Position numbers and translations under genes: made by a program | Notes under the pieces: generated by a model | Told to the model about the DNA's origin: nothing | Databases searched by the model: none | Seen by the model: the letters and a program-made list of their open reading frames with translations, nothing else | Shown here: positions 8,479 to 16,498 of the stretch, piece after piece | Layout of the letters: each line of letters starts with the position of its first letter | How positions within the stretch are numbered: position 1 is the stretch's first letter | Assembly (NCBI RefSeq): GCF_033436665.1 | Contig: NZ_JAWQFO010000006.1 | Location: 186,001-250,000 of the forward strand | Length of the DNA: 64,000 nt | Reading direction: 5' to 3' | Source: JAWQFO01 sp033436665 | GTDB taxonomy: Bacteria; Pseudomonadota; Alphaproteobacteria; Rhodobacterales; Rhodobacteraceae

Positions 8479-11400
8479 TCATGCGGTGGCCGCCTTTGGG
8501 CTGTCCGATACCGTCGACCCGGCCCGCCGGAAGGCAAGCCGGTAGAGCGCCGGCACCCAGACCAGCGCGAGGATCGATGCGCCGCCGAGACCGCCCATCA
8601 TCAAAGTCGCCATCGGCTCCCACAGCGCGCCGCCGGCGACGGCCATGGGTGCCAGCCCGATGACGGTGGTCAGCGAGGTCAGCAGGATCGGTCGGAACCG
8701 CTTTCGCGCAGCCTCGACGATGGCGTCGTCGAGACCCTTGTCCTGGCGCTCGATGTCGATCTGGTCGATCAGCACGATGGCGTTGTTGATGACGATCCCC
8801 GACAGCGCGATCAGCCCCAGGATCCCGAAGAAGCTGAGCGGTTTGCCCGCCGCCAGCAGCGCCAGCGGCACACCCGCGATGACAAGCGGCACCGACAGGG
8901 CGGTGATGCCGACGCGCCGGAAACTGTCGAACTGCACCATCAGCGCGATGAGCATGACCATGATGGCAATCGGGAATCCGCCGCCGAGCTTGGTGCGCAC
9001 CTCGGCGGAGTTTTCAGGCTCGCCGCCGATGCCGAGGTCGTAGCCCGGCCCGAGGTCTTCTGCGATCCGGTTCAGCGCCGGGCGCACATGCTCCAGCAGC
9101 GCCGCCGACGGCATGGTCTCGGAAATTGCCGAAACGGTGACGGTCGGCATCTGGTCGATACGGCGCAGGGTCGAGAACTCGAGCCGCGGTTGCAGGTCCG
9201 CAAGCTGGTCGATCGACAGAACCTGCCCGTCGGCACTGAAGGCCGCGTTCGCGATGGCGGAGTAGTCCTGCCGATCCTCCGGCGCGCCGCGCAGCAGGAT
9301 CGGCACCAGCCTCTCGCCATCGCGCAATGTGCTGATCTGCCGCCCGTCGAAGAAACCTTCCAGGAGGTCCGAGATGTCGCGAGAGGTCAGGTCATACGGG
9401 CGCACGCGGTCCTGCGCGATATCGATCCGCCCCGTGAGGCGCTTGGCGCCCCAGTCGTTGCGGTTCTGGATCAGGCCGGGCACTTCGGCAAAGGCTACCT
9501 CGACGTCGTAGGCCGCCGCCAACAGCCTGTCGGGATCCGGCCCGCTCAATTCGACGTCGACTCTCGGTTCGCGCCCGCCCATGGCGAGCCGTTTGAGCCG
9601 TACCTGCGCGTCCGGAACACGCGCGGCAACATGAGCGCGCGCGCGGTCGAGAACCGCGCTCGAAGTCTCGAACGAACTTGTCGAGATCAGCAGGAAGGCC
9701 GAAGCCGGATCGACATCCGCCGGATCCAGCGAAAGCACGAAGCGCGGGCCGCCTGCGCCGACATAGGTGGTGACGCCGGTGACCTCGGGATTTTCCGCGC
9801 CGGTCAGCCAGTCCGAGAACGCCAGCGCCGTGTCGCGCGTCTCCGAGATGTCGGTGCCTTTCGGCATGTCGAGATAGGCGAGGATCTGGGCGCGTTCGGA
9901 CAGCGGGAACAGTTGCTGCGGCACGCCCGGCATCCGCGATGCCCCGAAGCCGATCACAAGCAGAACCAACCCGGCGGAGACCAGCGGCCAGGCGATCACG
10001 CGTCGCACCAGTGCTGCATACCTGTCGGCCACCCGGTCGAAGACCGTCGGTTTTGGCTCGGCCTCCGGTTCTGGAATGATCCATACCGCGATCCGCGGCA
10101 GGATGTAGAGCGCCGACAGGAAGCTGCCCGTCAGCATCAGCATGACCACGACCCCCAGCGAATACCCGTATTCGCCCTCGGTCCCGATCAGCAGGAAAAG
10201 CGGCAGGAAGGCGGCCACCGTCGTGACAGAAGCGATGGCCAGCGGCACGACGTATTGTCGCCCGGCCTCGATCGCCGCGTCGGCACGGGCCGCGCCCTCG
10301 CCGATCCGGCGTTGCATGTCCTCGACGATCACGACGCCGTTGTCGACAAGCAGGCCGAGCGAAATGATGATCGCAGCAATCGAGACCTGCTGAAGCTCGA
10401 CCCCGAACGGACCCATTAACCCGAAGGCGAAGCTGACGGCCAACGGAACGATGGCCGCGACCACAAGCGCCTCGCGCCAGCCGAGGAAAAACAGCATCAC
10501 GATGAGGACCACGGCGAAGGTCTGCGCCATGTTCAGCAGCGCGCCGTAGACGCTGTCCTCGACGATCTCGGGCTGGAAGGTGCTGAAGGTCGCGTCGATC
10601 CCGATGGGCTGGCCGGCGAGAAATGCCGCGACGGTTTCCTTCAGTTGCGGCCCCACGTCGGTTATGTCCTCGCCATCCTGCATCTCGACCGCAAGCACAA
10701 TGGCCGGTCGGCCATCCTGAAAGACCGGGCGCACCGGCGGGTCGGACAGTCCGCGCGTCACGGTGACAAGATCGCCAAGCCGCACCAGGCCTTGATCCGG
10801 CAGTTCGATGAGCAGGTCGCGGATGTCCTCGACCCCTGCGAGGTCTCCGGAGGTATCCAGCGGCACCCGCGCCGTGCCACTGACCACCGACCCCGACGGG
10901 AGGCGCACGTTTTGATCGCGCACCGCGGCGATCACCTGGTTCAGTGTCGTCCCGATGGCCGCCTGCCGCGCCCGGTCGATCTGGAGTGTCACGACCTCGT
11001 CCTGCTGACCGTAGAGCGTCACCGCCGCCACGGCGTCGAGCGCGTAGAGCCTGTCGCGCAACGCCTTCGCAGCGTCCTCCACTTCGGGCAGCGCGAACCC
11101 TTCCCCGGTGACCGCGATGGTGGCGACGGCGACATCGCCGAAGTCGCTGTTCACGATCGGGCCGAGCGTTCCCTCGGGCAACGTTCGCGCCAGCCCGTCC
11201 ATGTCGTCGCGGATCTCGTCGAACACGCGCTTGAGGTCTTCCTCGGGCACTTCGTCTGCCAGATCGACCTGGAGGATCGCCGCCCCGCCGGTCAGCTGCG
11301 TCCGGACCTCCGAGACGCCGGGAACCGCGCGGGCGGCTTCCTCCAGCGGCAGCGCCACCAGTTCTTCGAGCTGCGCAAGCGTCAGCCCCTCGTTGGCCGC

Positions 11401-11547
11401 GGTCACGATCGCGGTCCGAACGGTGATCGCTGGATCCTCGCGCTTGGGGAAGTTCAGGTAGCTCGAGACGCCGACCGCGATCAAAAGGATCGAGACGAGG
11501 ATCGTCAGGCGGCTGTAGGACAGTCCGAAACGGGTCAGCGCGCTCAT
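8479..11547 (-). CDS. RND family efflux permease (AcrB-like)
   Basis: A 1022-residue inner-membrane pump subunit of the resistance-nodulation-division superfamily, of usual length. There is one N-terminal helix, a large periplasmic porter domain, helices 2-6, a second periplasmic domain and helices 8-12. TM4 carries GLLVDNGVVIVED where AcrB has the Asp-Asp pair, so the second acid is Asn here. The C-terminal half has SGIVINNAIVLIDQI. It exports hydrophobic or toxic compounds with proton antiport. Its start overlaps the adaptor gene stop by 4 bp. No outer-membrane factor gene is present nearby, so a TolC-like partner must be elsewhere. Regulation is probably by the TetR protein at 12746. Confidence 0.93.
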   Translation of the reverse strand: MSALTRFGLSYSRLTILVSILLIAVGVSSYLNFPKREDPAITVRTAIVTAANEGLTLAQLEELVALPLEEAARAVPGVSEVRTQLTGGAAILQVDLADEVPEEDLKRVFDEIRDDMDGLARTLPEGTLGPIVNSDFGDVAVATIAVTGEGFALPEVEDAAKALRDRLYALDAVAAVTLYGQQDEVVTLQIDRARQAAIGTTLNQVIAAVRDQNVRLPSGSVVSGTARVPLDTSGDLAGVEDIRDLLIELPDQGLVRLGDLVTVTRGLSDPPVRPVFQDGRPAIVLAVEMQDGEDITDVGPQLKETVAAFLAGQPIGIDATFSTFQPEIVEDSVYGALLNMAQTFAVVLIVMLFFLGWREALVVAAIVPLAVSFAFGLMGPFGVELQQVSIAAIIISLGLLVDNGVVIVEDMQRRIGEGAARADAAIEAGRQYVVPLAIASVTTVAAFLPLFLLIGTEGEYGYSLGVVVMLMLTGSFLSALYILPRIAVWIIPEPEAEPKPTVFDRVADRYAALVRRVIAWPLVSAGLVLLVIGFGASRMPGVPQQLFPLSERAQILAYLDMPKGTDISETRDTALAFSDWLTGAENPEVTGVTTYVGAGGPRFVLSLDPADVDPASAFLLISTSSFETSSAVLDRARAHVAARVPDAQVRLKRLAMGGREPRVDVELSGPDPDRLLAAAYDVEVAFAEVPGLIQNRNDWGAKRLTGRIDIAQDRVRPYDLTSRDISDLLEGFFDGRQISTLRDGERLVPILLRGAPEDRQDYSAIANAAFSADGQVLSIDQLADLQPRLEFSTLRRIDQMPTVTVSAISETMPSAALLEHVRPALNRIAEDLGPGYDLGIGGEPENSAEVRTKLGGGFPIAIMVMLIALMVQFDSFRRVGITALSVPLVIAGVPLALLAAGKPLSFFGILGLIALSGIVINNAIVLIDQIDIERQDKGLDDAIVEAARKRFRPILLTSLTTVIGLAPMAVAGGALWEPMATLMMGGLGGASILALVWVPALYRLAFRRAGSTVSDSPKAATA

Positions 11548-12656
11548 GGCGACTCCTCCCAGAGCGTGACCGGCTGGTCTGCGCGCAGGAACGACACGCC
11601 CGCGGTCACGACGCGCTCGCCCTCGGAAAGCCCGTCGGTGACAAAGACCTTGTCCTCGACCACGGCGGAGATTCCGACGGTGCGCGGCGTGACGGTGCCG
11701 GGCGCCTCCCCGTCGCCTTCCGTGAACACGAAGACATCTGCCGTGCGCGTCAGATCGTCGAGTTTGGCCGACCGGTTGAGTGCCAGCGCGGAAATCGGGA
11801 TCGGCAGACCGTCTGCGGCCTCCGGAAGCGGCAGCGGCAAGCTGACGCCCACGGCCATGCCCGAGCGCAGGTCGGGCCGCGTGTCTTCGAGCGTCACCAC
11901 CACCGGGAAGGAGGACACCGCCGGCGCGCGCCGGGCGATCTCGGTGATCGTGGCTTCGAGCGGCGCGTCGGGACCGTCCGTCGGCAGCACGCTGACCGGA
12001 TCGCCAAGCGACAGCTGCGACACCACGTCGTAGCTCACGAGGATCGTCGCCTGCAGGCCGGTGTCGGGGTAGATCGTGACCACCGGCTGACCCGCGGCGA
12101 CGTTGCCGAACGCATCGACCTCGATGGTGTTCACGATCCCGTCGAACGGCGCCTTGAGGCTGGTGTCGGCGAGGCTTTCTTCGAGCAGGTTGAGGTTCTT
12201 CTCGGCCTGTTCCAGTCGCGCCTGCGCCTGCCGCTCGGCGGTGACCGCGCTGTCGCGGGCCGCCTCGGACGCGACGCCGCGTTCGGCCAGCGTGCGCTGG
12301 CGGTTCGCGGTATCGGCGGCGTTGGCCAGCCCGGCCTCGGCCTCGGTCACCGCGGCCCTGGCCTGTTCCAGCCGCAAAGACGCATCGACCGCCTCGACCT
12401 GCGCCAGCACCTCGCCCTCGGACACCTCCTGCCCGATCCGTAGGCCCAGCGGGCCAAGCCGGCCGGTCACGTCGAAAGCCAGCCGCGTGATCTCGGGCGG
12501 TTCGAGGATCGCAGGGAAATGCCGCACGCGCACCGGGTCTTCGGCAGCGACGACGATCGTGCGAACCGCGCGCGGAGTATCGTCCGGGAGGGGCTCCTCC
12601 TCACCCCAGCAGGCGGCAAGCAGCAGCAGGGCGGCTGCGGGCAACATGTGTCGCAT
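11544..12656 (-). CDS. RND efflux periplasmic adaptor (MFP) lipoprotein
   Basis: A membrane-fusion protein of 370 residues linking the RND pump to an outer-membrane channel. The start is placed at 12656 because the protein then begins with a lipoprotein signal, with lipobox LAAC at residues 13-16 and lipidated Cys16. A longer frame extends to 12845 but would run through the tetR promoter and coding start. A lipoyl-like half (VTGRLGPLGLRIGQEVSEGE), an alpha-helical hairpin rich in Ala/Glu/Arg, the second lipoyl half and a beta-barrel follow in order. It overlaps the pump gene by 4 bp and is the first gene of that operon. Confidence 0.93.
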   Translation of the reverse strand: MRHMLPAAALLLLAACWGEEEPLPDDTPRAVRTIVVAAEDPVRVRHFPAILEPPEITRLAFDVTGRLGPLGLRIGQEVSEGEVLAQVEAVDASLRLEQARAAVTEAEAGLANAADTANRQRTLAERGVASEAARDSAVTAERQAQARLEQAEKNLNLLEESLADTSLKAPFDGIVNTIEVDAFGNVAAGQPVVTIYPDTGLQATILVSYDVVSQLSLGDPVSVLPTDGPDAPLEATITEIARRAPAVSSFPVVVTLEDTRPDLRSGMAVGVSLPLPLPEAADGLPIPISALALNRSAKLDDLTRTADVFVFTEGDGEAPGTVTPRTVGISAVVEDKVFVTDGLSEGERVVTAGVSFLRADQPVTLWEESP

Positions 12657-12674
12657 CTGTCGTCCTCCGAAAAC

Positions 12675-12723
12675 GGTACTCTTGAATACCAACGTTCGGT
12701 TACATATGGTACTGACAGATACC
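12675..12723. promoter_or_regulatory. Duplicated 16-bp TetR operator
   Basis: Two copies of GGTACT-N5-ATACC, at 12675-12690 and 12708-12723, start 33 bp apart, about three helical turns. The first copy is itself a partial palindrome. They lie in the 89-bp space between the divergent adaptor and tetR starts. They overlap the -35 and -10 of the tetR promoter candidate. Inference: two TetR dimers bind here and repress both directions. Confidence 0.65.
12682..12710 (+). promoter_or_regulatory. Candidate sigma70-type promoter of tetR
   Basis: TTGAAT (12682-12687) and TATGGT (12705-12710) are spaced by 17 bp, 36 bp before the tetR ATG. Both elements lie within or next to the duplicated operator, which fits autorepression. 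Elements are imperfect, so confidence is moderate. Confidence 0.4.
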
Positions 12724-12745
12724 ACGTCAAGACGAAGGACCGGGA

Positions 12746-13399
12746 ATGGCGGAAACGATTGAGCGCAGCCGTCAGGAAGCGCGCCGCGAGAAGATGATCG
12801 CGGCGGCGCGAAAACTGTTCGTCGAGAAGGGGTTCGAAGCGACATCGCTCGATGACATCATCGCCGAAACCGGCGGGTCGCGCCGGAACGTCTATCTCGA
12901 GTTCGGCGGCAAGGAAGGCTTGTTGCGGGCGGTGATCGAACAGATCGTCAGCGGGATCGCCCGCGATGCCGCCCTGCCGGACGAAGAGGTTCTGGCCCCC
13001 CGCGACTGGCTGATCGCCGTCGGCACGGCCTTCGTCACCCGCCTGTTGTCGCCCGAGGTCACCGCCGTCTTCCGCCAGTTCATCGCCACCGGCGGCGCCG
13101 ACCGCGACACCGCCGACCTGCTTTGGCAGGCAGGCCCGATGCGGCTGCGCAAGGTGCTCGAGCACTGGCTGACCGAGCAGGCAAGCGCTGGTGCGCTCGA
13201 TGTGCCGGACCCGGCCTTCGTCGCCCGGATCCTGCCCGAGATGCTGCGCGGCGGCCTGCAGGTCGAACTGCTCATCGGGCGTCGACCCACCGTGTCGGAG
13301 GCCGAAATCCGCCGCCAGGTCGAACAGGCGACGGACTTTGCGCTTGCCGCAATGGCACCGCGCGGGTCCCGCCGCGACGGGACCGGTCCGGATCGTTGA
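12746..13399 (+). CDS. TetR-family transcriptional regulator
   Basis: A 217-residue TetR/AcrR regulator. The N-terminal HTH covers about residues 13-58 (AARKLFVEKGFEATSLDDII, then SRRNVYLEFGGKEGLL), followed by an all-helical ligand-binding domain. It is divergent from the RND adaptor/pump operon, with two matching 16-bp sites between them. By the usual logic of the family it represses the pump until a pump substrate binds it. It converges on the tctA gene, with only 15 bp between stops. Confidence 0.93.
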   Translation: MAETIERSRQEARREKMIAAARKLFVEKGFEATSLDDIIAETGGSRRNVYLEFGGKEGLLRAVIEQIVSGIARDAALPDEEVLAPRDWLIAVGTAFVTRLLSPEVTAVFRQFIATGGADRDTADLLWQAGPMRLRKVLEHWLTEQASAGALDVPDPAFVARILPEMLRGGLQVELLIGRRPTVSEAEIRRQVEQATDFALAAMAPRGSRRDGTGPDR

Positions 13400-13414
13400 G
13401 ACCAGCCCGATGCG

Positions 13415-14938
13415 TCAGGGCTCGCGACTCACCCCGTCCGTTGCCTCGGCGGACCGCGTTGTCGTCTTGGGATAGATCGTCGAATAGACCACGTAGGCGA
13501 ACAGAAGCGCGACGATGACGAGGATCGTTGCCGAAATGGGCCGTTCGATGAAGATCATCGGCCCGTCGCGCGAGATCAGCAGGGACCGCCGCAGGTTGTT
13601 CTCGAGAATGGGCCCGAGGATGATCCCGATGATGATCGGCGCCAGCGGATAACTTGCGCGGCGCATCAGGTAGCCCACGACGCCGAAGAAAAGCATCACC
13701 CACAGGTCGAAGGTCGAGTTCTGCAGCGAATAGGTACCCATGACCGAAAGCAGCAGCACCGCGGGCAAAAGCCAGGCCTTGGGCACCTTCAGCACCGCGC
13801 CGAAAAACGGCACCAGCACGATGCCCGCGATCAGCAGCATGACGTTGCTGGTGAGATAGGCGATGAAGATGCCGCCCGCGATATCTGGATTGTAGCGGAA
13901 GAGCTCCGGTCCCGGAAAGAACCCCAGCAGGAAGAGCGCGCCGAGCAGCACCGCCGTCGAGGCATCGCCCGGGATGCCCAGCGACAGCGTCGGGATCAGC
14001 GCCCCGCCGCAGCAGCCGTTGTTGGCCGCTTCCGTCGCGACCACCCCGCCCTCGGCGCCCTCGCCGTACCCTTCCTCGGGCTTGGCGAGCCGGCGCGCCA
14101 CCGCGTAGGAGATGAAGGCCGACACATCGCCGCCCGCACCCGGAATGGCCCCGAAGAACGTCCCGATCAGGGCCGAGCGCAGCACGTTGAGCTTGTGGCG
14201 CAGGATCAGGCGCAGGGCGCGAAACGACACCGCGATGCGCTGGATGTCGGGCCGTTGCAGGAACCCGCCGGCCTCGACCTGGAAGAAGAGTTCCGAAAGC
14301 GCGAAGAGACCGACGACAACCGCGACGATGTGCGGGCCGCTGGTCAGGTTGAAGTTCCCGAAGGTGAAGCGGTAGGCGTTGGTGAACTCGTCCGTGCCGA
14401 CCGTGGCGATCAGCAGGCCGAAACAGCCGGCCATCAGCCCCTTGATCGCCGAGCCTTCCGAGACGATGGCGATGGTCAAAAGGCCCAGAACGGCCATCGC
14501 GGCGTATTCCGGGGGCGCGAAGTTCAGCGCGAAGGCCGCGACGATGGGCGAGAAGAAGAGCAAGACGCAACCACCCACCAGCCCGCCGAGTGCCGAGGCG
14601 GTGATCGCGAGCCCTATGGCGTCCTGGCTGCGGCCTTTCTGGGCCATCGGATAGCCGTCGAACAGCGTCGCAGCGGCAAGCGGCGTGCCCGGGATGCGTA
14701 ACAGGATCGCAGAGATCGACCCGCCAGCCGAACCGCCGACCTGGATCGCGATCAGCATGCCCATGGCCGCGATCGGTGGCAGATGGAAGGCGACCGGGAG
14801 CATCAGCACGATGCCCAGCAGCGGGCCGAGTCCGGGCAGCACGCCGATCAGCAGACCGGCCACGACGCCGACCAGCGTCAGCAGGACCGACTGCACGGTG
14901 AAGAAAAGCGGCGCCCCTTCGGACAGCAGGTCGAACAC
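13415..14938 (-). CDS. tctA: Tripartite tricarboxylate transporter large permease TctA
   Basis: A 507-residue membrane protein of TctA length with about 12 hydrophobic segments. Conserved glycine/proline-rich stretches are visible, e.g. LIGVLPGLGPLLGIVLMLP near residue 30, GIPGDASTAVLLGAL near 330 and IPGAGGDVSAF near 265. It is the ion-driven channel part of a TTT importer whose binding protein is TctC (15512-16498). It is the last gene of an operon that starts with a sulfatase. Substrate is unknown; citrate-type or aromatic/other carboxylates are the usual range. Confidence 0.94.
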   Translation of the reverse strand: MFDLLSEGAPLFFTVQSVLLTLVGVVAGLLIGVLPGLGPLLGIVLMLPVAFHLPPIAAMGMLIAIQVGGSAGGSISAILLRIPGTPLAAATLFDGYPMAQKGRSQDAIGLAITASALGGLVGGCVLLFFSPIVAAFALNFAPPEYAAMAVLGLLTIAIVSEGSAIKGLMAGCFGLLIATVGTDEFTNAYRFTFGNFNLTSGPHIVAVVVGLFALSELFFQVEAGGFLQRPDIQRIAVSFRALRLILRHKLNVLRSALIGTFFGAIPGAGGDVSAFISYAVARRLAKPEEGYGEGAEGGVVATEAANNGCCGGALIPTLSLGIPGDASTAVLLGALFLLGFFPGPELFRYNPDIAGGIFIAYLTSNVMLLIAGIVLVPFFGAVLKVPKAWLLPAVLLLSVMGTYSLQNSTFDLWVMLFFGVVGYLMRRASYPLAPIIIGIILGPILENNLRRSLLISRDGPMIFIERPISATILVIVALLFAYVVYSTIYPKTTTRSAEATDGVSREP

Positions 14939-14947
14939 GCGGGCCTC

Positions 14948-15430
14948 CTAGCCGAAGAAGGTGAATTTCGAAAAGCCGAGCGGCAGCACCACGTTCAGCA
15001 GGCCCTCGAAGATGAAGGCCACAGCGACGGTAAGCCCGACGGCAAAGTGCAGCGTGTTGAGCCAGCCGACCCCGAAGAGCCGCAGCAGCGCCGCAAGCAG
15101 CAGCGGTGCCGCGATGTAGTAGCCGAGCCAGCCGAGAGACAGCAGGAACACAATGAACAGTGCACTGGCGGTCAGGGCCGTCCGGGTCGTCGGCGTGCCC
15201 TCGACAGGCGAGGGCTGGCCGACATGACCCGTCGCGATCCGCAGCGCCTGCAGTCCGCAGAGACCCAGCAGAACCCAGGCGACGATCTCGGGGAAGATCG
15301 CGGCGTTCTGCATCGGGCCGCCGCTGGCCACCTCCTGTTCGGTCAGCGACGTGGCGATCTGCCAGAATGCAACGGCCGGAAGCCCGAGCATGAGCGCCCA
15401 GACGATCCAGTCATACCCGTAACGTCGCAC
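14948..15430 (-). CDS. tctB: Tripartite tricarboxylate transporter small permease TctB
   Basis: A small membrane subunit of 160 residues with four predicted helices, the first near residues 6-25 and a VAWVLLGLCGLQAL helix near 50. A GTG start at 15430 is preferred because AAGGGAGA precedes it at good spacing; an upstream ATG at 15463 would add 11 residues without a clear ribosome site. It lies between tctC and tctA with 9 bp to tctA, as in other TTT operons. It supports assembly or function of TctA. Confidence 0.88.
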   Translation of the reverse strand: MRRYGYDWIVWALMLGLPAVAFWQIATSLTEQEVASGGPMQNAAIFPEIVAWVLLGLCGLQALRIATGHVGQPSPVEGTPTTRTALTASALFIVFLLSLGWLGYYIAAPLLLAALLRLFGVGWLNTLHFAVGLTVAVAFIFEGLLNVVLPLGFSKFTFFG

Positions 15431-15480
15431 CGGTCTCTCCCTTGCGCCGGGCATGGCCGACATCCGACCATGCCCCTGCC

Positions 15481-15501
15481 CCGGCGAGTTTGCCGCGCCG
15501 G
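15481..15501 (-). other. Intercistronic hairpin after tctC
   Basis: CCGGCG and CGCCGG form a 6-bp perfect stem around a 9-nt loop, 11 nt downstream of the tctC stop. There is no U-tract, so it is an mRNA-stabilising or attenuating element rather than a full terminator. Similar GC hairpins follow other binding-protein genes in the window. Confidence 0.4.
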
Positions 15502-15511
15502 TGTCCCCGTG

Positions 15512-16498
15512 TCACTGGCCGAGCTTGCCTTCTTCCCAGGCGATCGCGTCGATCCCGCTGCTGATCTGTTCCGCGATCGGGCCCACGACCGCGTCGTAGC
15601 TTTCAGGGGCCTGCAGGGTCGGAACGTAGCCCATGTCGATCAGTTTCTGCTGGATGTCCTCGCGCGCCAGGGCCGCGCCCATGGCGCCGCGCAGCGTCGC
15701 GACCACATCCTCGGGCGTGCCCTTTTCGACCAGCCACCAGTTCCAGCCCATCGTCGACAGGCCGGTCATCTCGATGTCGATGCCGAAGCTGCCCACCAGC
15801 GGGGCACCGCCGTAGGTTTCTGAGGCCGCGCCGAAATCCGACAGCACGGCAAGGATGTCGACGTCTTCCTTGTTGATCGCGTAAACGCCGGTGTTGATGA
15901 CCATGAAATCAAGGATGCCGCCGCGCACGTCACGTACCGCCGCGTCGATTTCCGGGTAAGGTACCACCTGGGCATGCACGTCCGCCACCTGCATCATCTT
16001 GGCGGCCGACATGTGCGGCAGCGCGCCGGGCGTGCCAGGCGAATAGCGCAGCTCGCCGGGGTTCTCGCGCATGTAGTCGATCAGCGCGTCGAGATCCGGA
16101 AAGCGGTCGTCGCCCTTGCGCACCGCGATGGCGAAAGCGTTCGCGGTCGCCGACCACAGCGGCACGAAATCGGTGTAGCTCCAGTCCGCGTTGCCCTGCA
16201 TCGGCTGCAGCACCAGCGGGGCCACGTAGCCGTCGATAATCGTGTAGCCGTCGGCATCCCGCGACAGCGCGGTCTCGAAGGCCTTGACCCCGCCGGCGCC
16301 GGGCGTCGAGACGACCGAGATGTTGACGCCGAGTTCTTCGCCCATCGCGTCGGCGATGACCTGGCTTGCCGCCATCGTCGCGCCGGGGTTCCAGGGATAG
16401 ATGTTCTCGATGTTGCGTTCGGGAAACTCGGCCAGCGCCGGACCCGTCGCAAGCGCCAGCCCGAGGGCCGCGCCGATCAGTTTAGGTGACAGTTGCAT
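15512..16498 (-). CDS. tctC: TTT transporter substrate-binding protein TctC
   Basis: A 328-residue extracytoplasmic binding protein of the Bug/TctC family with a signal peptide (residues 1 to about 23, ending GPALA). The start at 16498 follows a GGGAGGAACC ribosome site; an upstream frame start at 16549 lacks one. The mature region has the family pattern IYPWNPGATM and the loop STPGAGGVKAFE that binds carboxylate. Its first 17 bp overlap the end of the sulfatase gene, so the two are translationally linked. This suggests it imports either the sulfated substrate or a related acid. Substrate not identified. Confidence 0.92.
   Translation of the reverse strand: MQLSPKLIGAALGLALATGPALAEFPERNIENIYPWNPGATMAASQVIADAMGEELGVNISVVSTPGAGGVKAFETALSRDADGYTIIDGYVAPLVLQPMQGNADWSYTDFVPLWSATANAFAIAVRKGDDRFPDLDALIDYMRENPGELRYSPGTPGALPHMSAAKMMQVADVHAQVVPYPEIDAAVRDVRGGILDFMVINTGVYAINKEDVDILAVLSDFGAASETYGGAPLVGSFGIDIEMTGLSTMGWNWWLVEKGTPEDVVATLRGAMGAALAREDIQQKLIDMGYVPTLQAPESYDAVVGPIAEQISSGIDAIAWEEGKLGQ

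Noticed and set aside
12657..12845. N-terminal extension of the RND adaptor
   Set aside because: It would cross the tetR operator and start; the lipoprotein signal begins at 12656 with the correct lipobox spacing.
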